Below are positions 32,525 through 44,664 of a stretch of 64,000 nucleotides of DNA, piece after piece. Origin of the DNA: Populus alba. Taxonomy: Eukaryota; Streptophyta; Magnoliopsida; Malpighiales; Salicaceae. The notes below the pieces were generated by a model that had not been told where the DNA came from, did not search any database, and worked only from the letters and a program-made list of their open reading frames with translations. The stretch is from NCBI RefSeq assembly GCF_005239225.2, contig NC_133293.1, positions 3,472,001 through 3,536,000 of the forward strand. Direction: 5' to 3'. The position numbers and the translations under genes are program-made. The first letter of the stretch is position 1. Each line of letters begins with the position of its first letter.

Positions 32525-32672
32525 GGGGTCTCCGTTTCCAATAGTGCTGGTGCCTAGTACAAGTTATCTTTGTGTCACCACTGCCTATCAAACCTGATTT
32601 TACTTGGCTTTCTGGGAATTGGTGTCTTTGTGTGTGGGTTGCATGGACCATGTGATCACGAGGTTCGCATCA
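32525..32672 (+). mobile_element. LTR B copy, right part
   Basis: Resumes with 'ctccgtttccaatagtgctgg' and runs to GGTTCGCATCA at 32672. Joined to 11118-11995 it gives a complete LTR of about 1,020 bp, agreeing with the 1,051-bp solo LTR. Confidence 0.8.
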
Positions 32673-32675
32673 TTT

Positions 32676-32695
32676 TGGTATCAGAGCTTGGCTCC
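32676..32695 (+). other. Primer-binding site after LTR B (initiator tRNA-Met)
   Basis: TGGTATCAGAGCTTGGCTCC four bases after the LTR. It shows that the LTR B copy was a 5' LTR. Confidence 0.82.
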
Positions 32696-33111
32696 ATTAA
32701 TCAGGTTATGTCCTTATGAAATTTTCGTTTCTTGTTGTTTTTCCCGCAAAATATTCCTTAGTGTTCCAATTTCTTCTTCTTCTCCTTGATTTTGCAGCAT
32801 ATCAAAAAAAAAATATTAGTTATTTTGTTTTGTTACAGTCCAAAAATATATCCAGTAGTAGCAAAAAAGAACAAAAAAGAAAAGAAAAATCGTTCAAAAA
32901 GATGTTTATTGGTTTCTGCCTGCAAAAACGTTAACAAGGGCAAATTAGGACCAACTCAACTCGGAATTAGCTTCAAATTTGATACACTTATTATTGGGGC
33001 CCTAAACGCATGAAATATTAAATTTGAGGTCAATTGGATATCATTCGATTTGGTTTTCAATTTCAGGTCTAATCACGTCTAATTCATATTGTTTTTGCGT
33101 CATGTATATCA
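32696..33111 (+). other. Leader remnant of the LTR B element
   Basis: A-rich non-coding sequence after the PBS. It includes phrases like 'cttcaaatttgatacac' and 'aaatttgaggtcaattgg' that resemble, inverted, the leader repeats of element A. No gag frame follows; the element ends in an LTR scrap and satellite. Confidence 0.5.
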
Positions 33112-33212
33112 AACCTTATCGTAAATTTGAGAATTATAAAACTATTGTCGCAAAACTAGACAGTTGCACAATTTACGTCAACAAAATCAGAATTTGACCT
33201 TACCTGGATTCC
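33112..33212 (-). mobile_element. Scrap of an LTR B 5' end abutting the satellite
   Basis: On the minus strand TGGAATCCAGGTAAGGTCAA and the following ~80 bp match the first 100 bp of LTR B ('gttgcacaatttacgtcaa', 'gaatttgacctta' in plus orientation). The border with the satellite lies in 'gattccatgctac', a phrase that also belongs to the satellite monomer. Confidence 0.6.
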
Positions 33213-36200
33213 ATGCTACACCATGTAAACAGCCTCTGCCAAACTCCTGTAAAACATTTTAGAGCGATCCCAATGGTTGGATCTATAGTTATGGACCTTT
33301 TGGCCCGATTACTCTGGTCATGATGGTGATTTTTTTTTTTTATTGGGGGGGGGGGGGGGCCCGACCGGACGCGTCGTCGACGTGGAGTATCGATTCCACG
33401 CTACTCCATGTAAAACAGCCCTCCGAAAACTCCTGAAAAACATTTTAGAGCGATCCAACGGTCAGAGCTATATTTGTTATGGATCTGCCCCTCTTTGGGC
33501 CGTACTCTGGTCTGTAGTGGTATTGCCCAACTGTATGTCGTCGGCGTGGAGTACTAGTCTACCACTACTCCATTGAAACAAACAACCAACAGCCTCCGAA
33601 AACTTCTGAAAAACATTTTAGAGAGATCCAACGGTCCTAATGGAATATCTTTAGTTAACCTTTTGCAAGAGCTGAAAGCCAGTACTGTCTTTGGTCGTGA
33701 CTTTCTCTGTTATTATTGTTATTGCGTGACTATATGTTGTCTGATTAGAGTACCACTTCCACTCTACTCCATGTAAACAACCTCTGAAAATCCTGAGTAA
33801 AACATTTGAGAGTGATCGATCGGTCGGATCTATATTATGCAGACTTTTGGCCCGATACTCTGGTCGTGTCGGTGATATTACCCCGAATCCCACACCGGAC
33901 GTAGTCGGCGTGGAGTATCGATTCCACGATACTCCATGTAAAAACAGCCTCCGAAAACTCCTGATAAAACATTTAGAGCGATCCAATGGCTCAGTCCAAT
34001 CTTTAGTTATCTCTGGACCATTTTGAGCCAGTGCTCAGTTGTGTCCGTGGTATTGCATCCTGACCGTATGTCGATTGATCTGACTAGAGTACCGCTTCCA
34101 CTCTACTCCATGTGAAACAGCCTTTGAAAACTCTTGTAAAACATTTTAGAGCGATTCCAATGACCTATGTCGGAGTATAGTTATGCACCTTTGGCCCGAT
34201 ACTCTGGTCGCGTCAGGTAATGTTATACCCCCGACCGGACGTCGTCGGTCCTATGTAGATGTACCCATTCCACGCTACTCCATGTAAAAAACAACCTCTG
34301 AAAACTCCAGAAAAAACATTTTAGAGCATCCAACGGTCGGAATCTATAGTTATGAAACTTTTGGGTCGGTACTCTAGTTGTGTCGGTTGTATTGCACGAC
34401 TGTACGTCGTCGAACTAGAGTACTGATTCCATGCTAATCCATGTAAAAGAGCCTCCAGAAGCCTCCTGAAAAGCATTTTAGGGCGATCCAAAGGATAGAT
34501 CTTTAGTATGATGGACCTTTTGTGCCGGTAACTCTCGGCAGCTGGATGTCGGTGATGTTCCCGACCGTACGTCGTCAGGGTGGACTACCGAGTCCACCCT
34601 ACTCCATGTAAACCAACCTCCGGAAACTCCTGAAAAAACATTTTAGAGCGATCCAACGGTCCGATCTTTAGTTATGGACCTTTTGCGTCGGTACTCTAGT
34701 CATGTCGGTGGGCGGTACGGCCTGACCGGACGTCGTCAGAGTGGAGTACCCAAACCACCCTACTCGATGTAAAACAGCCTCCGGAAACTCCTGAAAAACA
34801 TTTTAGAGCGATCCGACGTTCCGATCTTTAGTTATGGACCTTTTGCGACTGACGGCGGTACTTTCGTCATATCGATGTAGGGTCCGACCGCACGTCGTCG
34901 GAACGCTCGTGTAGTAACGAGTCCATGCACCTGTATGTTAAAACAGCATCCAGAAACTCCCTCATAAAAACATTTATAGACGATCCCAAGGTCCGATCTT
35001 TAGGTATGGACCTTTTGTGCAGCACAATACGCTGCCGGTACTCTAGTGGTGCCGGTGATAGGGCCCGACCGGATGTCGTCGGAAATGTTCACTACTAGTA
35101 ACGATTCCACGCTACTGTATGTGAAACAGCCTCCAGAAACTCCTGAAAAGCTATTAACAATATCTCCACTTCATTTTAGGGCGATCCAAAGGACAGATCT
35201 TTAGTTATGGACCTTTTGTGCCGGTACTCTGGTGGTGTCGGTGATGTTGCCGACCGTACGTCGTCAGTCTAAGGGTGAGGACTCACCGAATCGCACCCTA
35301 CTCCACTGTAAACCAGCCTCCGGAAACTCCTGCAAAAACATTTAGAAGCGATCCAAAAGGTCCGATCTTTAGTTGTGGACCTTTTGTGCCCTCATGAGTA
35401 CTCTCAGCAGGTGGCTGCCGGTGATAGGGCTATACACATCCCGACCGGATGTCGTCGAGTGTAAGTAACGATTCCACGCTATTTGTATGTGAAACAGCCT
35501 CCAGAAACTCCTATCAAAAGCATTTTAGGGCTTCGATCCAAAGGTACCCCCAGATCTTTTAGCTATGGAACTTTTGTCGCTGGGCTAGTCTTCAGGGTAC
35601 TCTGGTCAAGCCACGCCATGCGGCGATAGGGGCTCAATACCGACCGGACCGACCGTATGTCGTCGGACTGAGTGCTAACACTATCTCTCCAACGTCACTT
35701 GTGATCTCCCCGCGTGAAACTAGTGTATGTGTAACACCGCCTCCAGGAAACTCCTGTCTTAAAACATTTTAGAGCGATCCAGTTAAATGTAAATCAAAAG
35801 ATCTTTAGAATGATTATTGGACCATCTTGTCAGCCGCCAAGCCAGTAGCATACGCTGTTGCAGTACGACTCTACCCTGCAACTATCTTCGCGCGACGTGC
35901 CTCACCCTGTGGTGATAATCCTAAAGGTGCGACAGATAGGGCCCGATTACCGGATGGTCGTCGGAGTTCACACTGTACTAAACGATTCCACGTTTACTGT
36001 TTGTGAAACAGCCTCCAGAAACTCCTGAAAGGATAAGTTCAATTAGCGGCGATCCAAAGGTCCCACCGATGCACCTTCGCGATAGTTATGGACCTTTTTT
36101 GCACGGCTCAACCACACTATGTGTACTCTGGTGTTGTCCCACCCGGTGATGTTGCCGACCGCCATCCCTACTCTCATCGTCAGGGTGAAGAACTACCGAA

Positions 36201-39200
36201 TGCCTCCACCCTTAACTCCATGTAAACCAGTCCTCCGGAAACTCCTGACTGAAAAAACATTTTACGAGAGCGAATCCAAAAGAGTCCGATCTTTCAATAG
36301 TTATGGACCTTTTGCGACTACCGATGGACTTACTCTAGTCACTGCTACCTCGCTTGTGGTACGGATCTTGACCGGACGTTCAGCTATCGTCGGAGTGGGA
36401 GTACCCAATCCACCCTACTCGATGTACAAAAACGTGCAGCCTCCTACGGAAACTCCTGAAAAACAATTATCCAATTAGAGCGCGATTCCAACCGTCTTGC
36501 ACCGTAACCAATCCCATTTTTTAGACCTTTTTCGCCGACGACCCTTCTGGTCAACTGATGTTAGGGCCACAAGCGCACCCCCCTCCTCATTCAAGCCTTC
36601 TAATTAGAACTAGACAGTTATGGACCGTTTCACCCACTGTTTACTTCACCACTTCTTAAGACGTCAGACCTCCCAATCTTTCCCTCAGAACTTACGCCGA
36701 CTCTAGCAAACCCCGGCATACCAACATCTCTCATATCAGCAATACATACTTTCGAGCGACGACTGCCATCAACAACCCCGCGGCTCCTTCATAATACACT
36801 TCCCGACCGCACGTCGTTTCGTGGAGAGCATCTCTGTAGTAACTAGTCACATGCTCCTGTATGTAAAACAGCCTCCAGAAACTCCTAAAAAAACATTATC
36901 CATTAGAGCGAATCCCAGCCAGGTCCCATCTTTAGTTATAGACCTTTTGTGCCGGTACTCTGGTCTTCTATACACACTAGCTCACGGTGGCAGTGTTGTT
37001 GCCTACCCCGACCGCAACAACCATACCCGAACGTCGTTAGAGTGGAGTACCCAATCCAAACACCAACCTACTCCACATGTAAAACAGCCTCCGGAAAACT
37101 CCTGCCACAACCCTCGACATTTTAGCGAGCGATCCAACAATACCCCCGATCTTTAGTCATGGACCTTTTACGCCGCGGTACTCTAGTCATGCTCGGTGGT
37201 CCGGCTCCCCGATCGGACGTCCGTCGGACTTGTCTTAACGATTCCAATGCTACCTCTGTATGTGAAACAGCCTCCAGAAACTCCTGAAAAACATTTCCCT
37301 TTTAGAGGCGATCCAAAGGCGGTCCGATCTTTAGTTATGGACCTTTTTTAGTGCTGCAGAGATTATCCATGGTACTCTGGTGTTCATAAACTGTGTCGCT
37401 CACAGCATTAGATGGTCGACATTGCTCCGAGACTTGTTTCTACCAGCTCTGCCAACGGCACGTTCGGCTAGATGGTCATAGTCAGCGCAAGTACCCGATT
37501 CCACGCTACTGCTAATTATGTAAAATAGCCTCCAGAAACTCCTGAAAAACATTTTAGAGCGATCCAAAAGCGTCCCTCCGATCTTTTACTTATGACCTTT
37601 TGTGCCGGTACTCTCTGGTGGTGCCGATGATAAGGGCACCCCGACAGGATGTCGTCGGTCAGTGTAAGTAACGATTCCACGCAAATTTACTGTATGTGAA
37701 ACAGCCTCCAGACAAAACTCCTATGAAAAGCATTTTAGGGCACTCCCTATCAAGGACAGATATTTAGTTCTGGACCTTTTGTGCCAATCACCTACCGGTA
37801 CTCTGGTCATGGTGTCACGCGTGATGTTGCCGACCGCTCTCATCTCAGCTATGTCGTCAGGCCTTGTGGACTACTGAATCCACGTTACTCCATGTAAACC
37901 AGCCTCCGGAAACTCCTGAAAAACATTTTAGAGCGATCCAACGTTCCGATCTTTAGTTATGGACCTTTTGCGACGGTACTTTGGTCATATCGATGGTATG
38001 GCCCGACCGCACGTCGTCGGAGTGTAGTAACGAGTCCACGCTCCTGTATGTAAAACAGCCTCCAGAAACTCCTAAAAAACATTTTAGAGCGATCCCAAAG
38101 GTCCCATCTTTAGTTATAGACCTTTTATGTGCCCGGTACTCTGCTAGGCAGTGTCGGTGTTGTTGCCGACCGTACGTCGTCAGAGTGGGAGTACCCAATC
38201 CAACCTCCTCCATGTAAAACAGCCTCCGGAAACTCCTGAAAAACATTTTAGAGCGATCCAACAATCCGATCTTTAGTTATGGACCTTTTGCGCCGGTACT
38301 CTAGGTCATGTCGGTGGTCCGGCCCGATCGGACGTCGTCGGAGCTGTGTTAACGATTCCACGCTACTGTATGTGAAAACAGCCTCTAGAAAAAAACTTTC
38401 CTGAAAAAACATTTTTTTTCTTTTAAGGGGAGAGCGAATCCAAAGGTCCGGTCTTTAGATAGCGACCTTTTGTGCCGGTACTCTGGTGGTGCCGGTGATA
38501 GGGCCCCGACAGGATGTCGTCGGAGGTGTTAGTTAACGATTTGACGCTACTGTATGTTGTGAAACAGCCTCTAGAAACTCCTGAAAAAAGCATTTTAGGG
38601 CGATCCAAAGGACAGATCTTTAGTTATTGGACCTTTTTGTGCCGGTACTCTGGTGGTGTCGGTGATGTTGCCGACCGTACGTCGTCAGGGTGGACTACCA
38701 AAATCCACCCTACTCCATGTAAACCAGCCTCCGGAAACTCCTGAAAAACATTTAGAGCGATCCAACGTTCCGATCTTTAGTTATGGACCTTTTGCGACGG
38801 TACTTTGGTCATATCGATGGTATGGCCCGACCGCACGTCGTCGGAGTGTAGTAACGAGTCCATGCTCCTGTATGTAAAACAGCCTCCAGAAACTTCTAAA
38901 AAACATTTTAGAGCGATCCCAAGGTCCCATCTTTAGTTATAGACCTTTTTTGTGCCGGTACTCTGGCAGTTATGTCGGTGTTTGTTGCCGACCGTACGTC
39001 GTTAGAGTGGAGTACCCAATCCAACCTCCTCCATGTAAAACAGCCTCCGGAAACTCCTGAAAAACATTTTAGAGCGATCCAAACAATCTGATCTTTAGTT
39101 ATGGACCTTTTGCCGGTACTCTATCATGTCGGTGGTCCGGCCCGATCGGACGTCGTCGGAGTGTGTTAACGATTCCACGCTACTGTATGTGAAACAGCCT

Positions 39201-42165
39201 CCAGAAACTCCTGAAAAACCATTTTAGAGCGATCCAAAGGTCCGATCTTTAGTTATGGACCTTTTTGCTGCTGGTGCGGTACGTATTCCCTTGCTTTCGT
39301 GCCGGTGATAGGGCCCGACCGGATGTCGTCGGAGTGTATAACGATTCCACGCTACTGGTATGTGAAACAGCCTCCAGAAACTCTTGAAAAGCATTTTAGG
39401 GCGATCCAAAGGTCCGATCTTTAGTTATGGACCTTTTGTGCCGGTACTATGGAGTTGTCGGTGATGTTGCCGACCGCATCGTACGTCGTTTCAGACGGCT
39501 GGGATATTAAACTACCGACTCCACCCTACTCCATGTAAACCAGCCTCCGGAAACTCCTGAAAAACAATTTAGAGCGATCTAATAGTCAGATCTTTAGTTA
39601 TGGACCTTTTGCGCGCCTCAGTGCGGACTCTAGTCATATAAGCTTGGTGGTACCTCTTCCGGCCGGACGGATGTCGTCGGAGTGGAGTACCGCATCCACC
39701 CTACTCGATGTAAAACAGCCTCCGGTAACTCCTGAAAAACATTTTAGAGCGATCTACTTTCCAATACTGTCTCCCGTAATCTTTAGTTATGGACCTTGCC
39801 TCTTTGCGACAAAAATCCGGGTACTGTGGTCATATCACCGATGGTAGGGCTTTCCCGACTGCACGTTGTCGAGAAGCGTTGAAGCTGTAGTAACGAGTCC
39901 ACGCTCCTGTATGTAAAAACCGTGCGAGCTAAACTCCTAAAAACTAATTTTTAAAGCGATATCCAACAATACCGATCTTTTAGTCATAGACCTTTTTGTC
40001 CCATCGCCGGTACTGCTAGCTTATCATGTCGGTGGTCCGGCCCGATCGGACGTCGTCGGAGTGTCTTAACGATTCCATGCTACTGTATGCTGAACAGCCT
40101 CCAGAAACTCCTGAAAAACATTTTTAGAGCGATTCCAAAGGTCCGATCTTTAGTTATGGACCTTTTGTGCGGTACTCCTGGTACGGCGAGGCTTATAAGA
40201 GTGTCACACGGTGGTAATTGCCGACTGGACGTCGTCGGAGTGGCACTCAAGTACCGATTCCACGCTACTGTATGTATAAAATAGCTCCAAGAAACTCCTG
40301 AAAAAACATTTGAGTAGAGCGATCCAAAGGTAGCCTCGATCTTATACTTATGGACCTTTTGTGCCGGTACTTCTGGTGGTGCCGGTGATAGGGCCCGACA
40401 GCATTTCTCTGATGTCGTCGGAGCATCTATGTAAGTAACGATTCACACGCTACTGTATGTGATTAACATCCTCCAGAAAACTCCTGAAAAGCATTCTTTT
40501 AGGGCGATCCAAAGGACAGAGATATTTAGTTCTGGACCTTTTGTGCCGCAGAAACGGTACTCTGGAGGTGTCGAGTGATGTTGTCCGACCGTACAAAGTC
40601 ATCAGGGTGGATACCGAATCCCCACCCTACTCCATGTAAACCAGCCTCCGGAAACTCCTGAAAAACTTTTGTACGAAGCGAAGACTCCATACGCGTCCGA
40701 TCTTTTAGTTAACAAGGACCCTTTTGCCGCCGTTAGGTACTCTAGTCATGTCGTGGTACGGCCTCCTGATTCCGGACGGTTCGCGTCGTAGTACGTGAGC
40801 GCTAGTACCCAATCCACCCGCCACTCGGTGTAAACTAAAACAAGTCTCACGGAAACTCCTGAAAAACATTTTAGTCCAGCGATTATCCAACGTTGCCGAT
40901 CTTTAGTTATGGACCTTTGCGCGCAATCGGTTGGTACTCTAGTCAAGCTTTCGGTGGTCCGGGCCCCCGTAACACCTTCGGACCACGTTGTCGGAGTGTG
41001 TTAACGATTCCACGCTACTGTATGTGAAACAGCCTCCAGAAACTGCCTGAAAAACATTTTAGAGCGATCATCCAAAGTGTCCGATCTTAGTCTCTATGGA
41101 CCTTTTTGTGCCACCGGTACTCTAGTGGTGCCATAATGATGTTGCGCCGCCGAATGACCGATATTTATGTCGTCAGGCCTAGTGGACTACCGAATCCACC
41201 CTATTCCATGTAAACCAGCCTCCCGGAAACTCCTGAATTGAAAACATTTTAGAGAACTCGATCCAACGGTCCGTTATTTAGTTACGGACCTTGCGCCTTG
41301 CCGCGATAGTAACTGCTAGTCATGTCACATACCGGTGGTAGGGCCGGACCGGACGTCGTCTGGAGTGGAGTACCCAATCGCACCCTACTCGATGTAAACA
41401 GCCTCCGGAAACTCCTGAAAAAAACCTTTTACATTAGAGCGACTATCCAACGTTTCGATCTTTAGTTATGGACCTTTTGCGACGGTTACTTTTGTCATAT
41501 CGATGGTAAGAGGCCCGACCACACGTCGTGAGCCATGTAGTAACGAGTCCACGCTACCTGTTATGTAAAACAGCCTCCAGAAACACCTAAAAAACATTTT
41601 AGAACTCCTAAAAAGCATTTTAGAGCAATCCAACGGTCCGATCTTTAGTTATGGAGCGCTTTTGCATCGAGTTAACTCTGCTTGTGGCGATGGTTGCGCT
41701 CTGAACACGTAAGCCCGACCGCGACGTTGCTCGGAGTGGCAACATTCAGTACCGATTCAACGCTACTCCATGTAAAACAGCCTCCATAAAAAAACCATTT
41801 TTTAGAGTGCATATCCAATGGTCGATCATTTAGTTATGAACCTTTTAGAGCCTTTTGGGACCGCCGGTACTCTTGTCCAGCGTCCAGAAAGTCCTACAAA
41901 ACATTTTAGAGCCATCCAACAGTCGGATCTATACTTATGTACCTTTTTGACAGTCACTCTTGTCGTGTCCATCTCGGTGGTAGGGCAACCCACCAGATGT
42001 CGTCTGGCGTGTATTACCGATTCCACTCTAACTATATGTAAAAAACAGGATCCGGAAACTCCTGAAAACATTTCCCTAGAGCGATCCAACGGGGGTTTCT
42101 GCCTTTCAGATCTATACTTATGAGTCCCTTATAAGCCCTACGGTACTCTGGTCGTCAGAGTCAAA
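33213..42165 (-). repeat. Satellite array 1, 156-bp monomer, about 50 copies, noisy
   Basis: Tandem repeats marked by 'ccatgtaaaacagcctcc', 'cattttagagcgatcc', 'atctttagttatggacctttt', 'ggtactctggt' and 'gaccgtacgtcgtc'. Clean neighbours are 156 bp apart (anchor 'gagcgatcc' at 37931 and 38087). Elsewhere the spacing is 160-270 bp through scattered short insertions, worst at about 35100-37400 and 39400-42160. It reads as the reverse complement of array 2. Poly-T and a run of 15 G's interrupt a monomer at 33331-33359. About 36490-36800 is only weakly satellite-like. Confidence 0.93.
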
Positions 42166-42253
42166 CCGCAGCTCGGGCATTAACGCACTCGCAATGTCAT
42201 CGCCACCTTTTAGCATCTTACTGAAATGTCAGTGCTGGTTGCTTAACTGTCGT
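42166..42253. other. Unassigned sequence next to the gap
   Basis: 88 bp that do not align with the monomer and match nothing else here. Given the noise to its left, it may be low-quality contig end. Confidence 0.5.
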
Positions 42254-42753
42254 NNNNNNNNNNNNNNNNNNNNNNNNNNNNNNNNNNNNNNNNNNNNNNN
42301 NNNNNNNNNNNNNNNNNNNNNNNNNNNNNNNNNNNNNNNNNNNNNNNNNNNNNNNNNNNNNNNNNNNNNNNNNNNNNNNNNNNNNNNNNNNNNNNNNNNN
42401 NNNNNNNNNNNNNNNNNNNNNNNNNNNNNNNNNNNNNNNNNNNNNNNNNNNNNNNNNNNNNNNNNNNNNNNNNNNNNNNNNNNNNNNNNNNNNNNNNNNN
42501 NNNNNNNNNNNNNNNNNNNNNNNNNNNNNNNNNNNNNNNNNNNNNNNNNNNNNNNNNNNNNNNNNNNNNNNNNNNNNNNNNNNNNNNNNNNNNNNNNNNN
42601 NNNNNNNNNNNNNNNNNNNNNNNNNNNNNNNNNNNNNNNNNNNNNNNNNNNNNNNNNNNNNNNNNNNNNNNNNNNNNNNNNNNNNNNNNNNNNNNNNNNN
42701 NNNNNNNNNNNNNNNNNNNNNNNNNNNNNNNNNNNNNNNNNNNNNNNNNNNNN
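42254..42753. other. Assembly gap, exactly 500 N
   Basis: A run of 500 unspecified bases; the round size suggests a scaffold placeholder, not a measured length. Satellite lies on the left and Athila LTR on the right. Confidence 0.99.
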
Positions 42754-43570
42754 ACATAATAAACTTAGCTAAACATAATGAAGAAAAGAAACATAAATAA
42801 ACAACATAAGAACATAAGTATAGTAAAGGAAAAAAAAGCATAAACAAAGAGATTAAGGAAAATATAACATGAAATAAAACTTAAACATTTACAAAAATAT
42901 AAAGAAAGAAATAAAGAGCATGATCATGATTTGAAGAACCAAGATGCCTAAATGCATGGAAAATACCTCCTTTTATAGTCTAAAATTTGGAACTATTGAT
43001 TGTTGAGTGGGTGCTCACATCTTGATTTGATGACAATCCTTATCTTCTTGTCTGAACAAAACATCATTGATAACGTTAGAATTTGAATAGACTTAACTCA
43101 TACAAGTTCTAGGAAATTATCTCAGCTTTCCAACAAAAAAAAAATTGAGGTCATGTTGACTTCTATAACTCGAGATATGGGCTGAACACTGAACAATGTT
43201 TGGGCTATAGGACAGATTCAAACTTCTCCGCTGTTGCTATAATTTTAACTTGAAAACGACATTTTTAAATCTTAGACTCCTCATGAAAGTCTTAGGCCTA
43301 TGTCTTAGCTTTCCATCCATATAAAAGCAGATCTAAATCCAAGATCTACAGCTCCAGATATGACCCAATGACCAAACAGTGTTCCAGTTTGGATTGAACT
43401 AACATCTTTTTTCTAAGTTTGGGCCTTTTTTTGTCTTTTAAATTTCAGTAGTTAAATTCATCAATCAATCCTTTGATTTATGTGATAGGCCTGCATTTAA
43501 GATGAACATTTACTATAAATTAACGGTATCTTATATTATTAGATATGTTGTTATAAAAACATGCTCTAGC
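42754..43570 (-). mobile_element. Third Athila LTR, inner part (truncated by the gap)
   Basis: Diverged copy of the Athila LTR matching 21490-22320 ('cttagctaaacataatgaa', 'gagcatgatcatgatttg', 'ccaagatgcc', 'ccttttatagtc', 'tatgtgataggcctgcattt'). It is noticeably more diverged than the two LTRs above, so it is an older insertion. An hAT-like element interrupts it at 43571; the LTR continues after 44580. Confidence 0.8.
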
Positions 43571-44580
43571 TAGGGGTGAGTAAAAAAAACCGATAAACCG
43601 ATTAAACCGAGAAAACCGGGAAAAAAATAACCGAAAAAACCGAACCGAAAAAAAAAACCGAATTAACCGATTAAAAAATCACAAAAACATTTCAGTTCGG
43701 TTCGGTTTCGATTTCTAAAGTCTGAAACCGATTTGAACCAAACCGAACCGAAACCGGTTCAATCAACCAGACTTAAAAAAAAAACAAGTATAAATACAAA
43801 CATTTCCTAACCCTAGCCGCGCCCCCCCCCCTCTGTCGCTCATGCACCCTCTCCCCCCCCCCACCCTCTCCCTTCTCTGTTCGATTTGATTCCATGAAAC
43901 TAAATACATCTTTTTGAGTCTCCCCACCATAAGTCTGCTTCGTAAGTCTCCTATGGAGTAGCTTAAATATTTCCCCTGTATTACACTTACACTCAAAGCT
44001 CGAGCTTGATTCCGGTGGAGAAACAAAAAGTTTCTACTTTTGAAGATATGCCCCCCCCTTCACCCTCTCCCTTCTCTGCGTCTCACTTTACCCCACCCCA
44101 CCCTCTCCCTTCTCTGCATCTCTCTCACTTTACCCTCTGCCTTTGATTTTCCTCCCCTCTCTTATGGATTTGGTTCCTTTGGGTTTTGATTTTCTTGTTG
44201 AGTCTGTGCCACAAATGGAATTGGAATAGTAGATCCATTCCTTTTCTTTTGTTTTTCAGATCCGTGGATTTCTACAACCCCCTGCCATTTGATTAATTCT
44301 GCCATTTGATTAATTACAATGAAATGGATGAACTTTCCCTCGAATAATCAACGCTATGTGCAGCTGGACGTTGTTGCGGTCAAGGTTGTAGAAGAAGCAG
44401 AGATGACCATTCGGTTTGAACCGGTTTGGAAGGGAAAAAAACCGAACCGAACTGAACCGAAATTAATCGGTTTGAACCGGTTTTTGGTTCGGTTCGGTTC
44501 AAAAAATTAAAAATTAAAAAATTCGGTTTGATTGTTTATTTTGGTTTAAAACCGGACCGAACCGGAAATGCTCAACCCTA
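43571..44580. mobile_element. hAT-like non-autonomous transposon, 1,010 bp
   Basis: Ends form an imperfect inverted repeat (TAGGGGTGAGTA left; TAGGGTTGAGCA as the complement of the right end). They are flanked by the 8-bp duplication gctctagc at 43563-43570 and 44581-44588, the hAT hallmark. Subterminal regions are crowded with 'aaccgaaccg'/'cggttcggtt' motifs in opposite orientation, a common plant hAT-derivative pattern. The interior has two copies of 'accctctcccttctctg' (43863, 44060/44100) and no transposase. The short internal frame at 44319 has no recognisable domain. Confidence 0.8.
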
Positions 44581-44588
44581 GCTCTAGC

Positions 44589-44664
44589 TAAGAAAATATT
44601 GATACTTCAAGTGCAAAATGATGATATAAAACTTTGATAAAAATACACTTTTAAGTACTAATCT
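44589..44664 (-). mobile_element. Third Athila LTR, first 76 bp
   Basis: 'gatacttcaagtgcaaaatg' through 'cttttaagtactaatc' matches the LTR start at 22381 and 32485 with a few changes. The terminal TG is degraded. Confidence 0.75.

Noticed and set aside
33213..42165. Regular repeats as a CRISPR array, and many short frames such as 36119-36478 or 38653-38877
   Set aside because: The repeats are head-to-tail 156-bp satellite without spacers in a plant genome. The frames are chance translations of monomers.
42194..42847. Long open frames on both strands across the gap
   Set aside because: They run through 500 N and contain no real codons.
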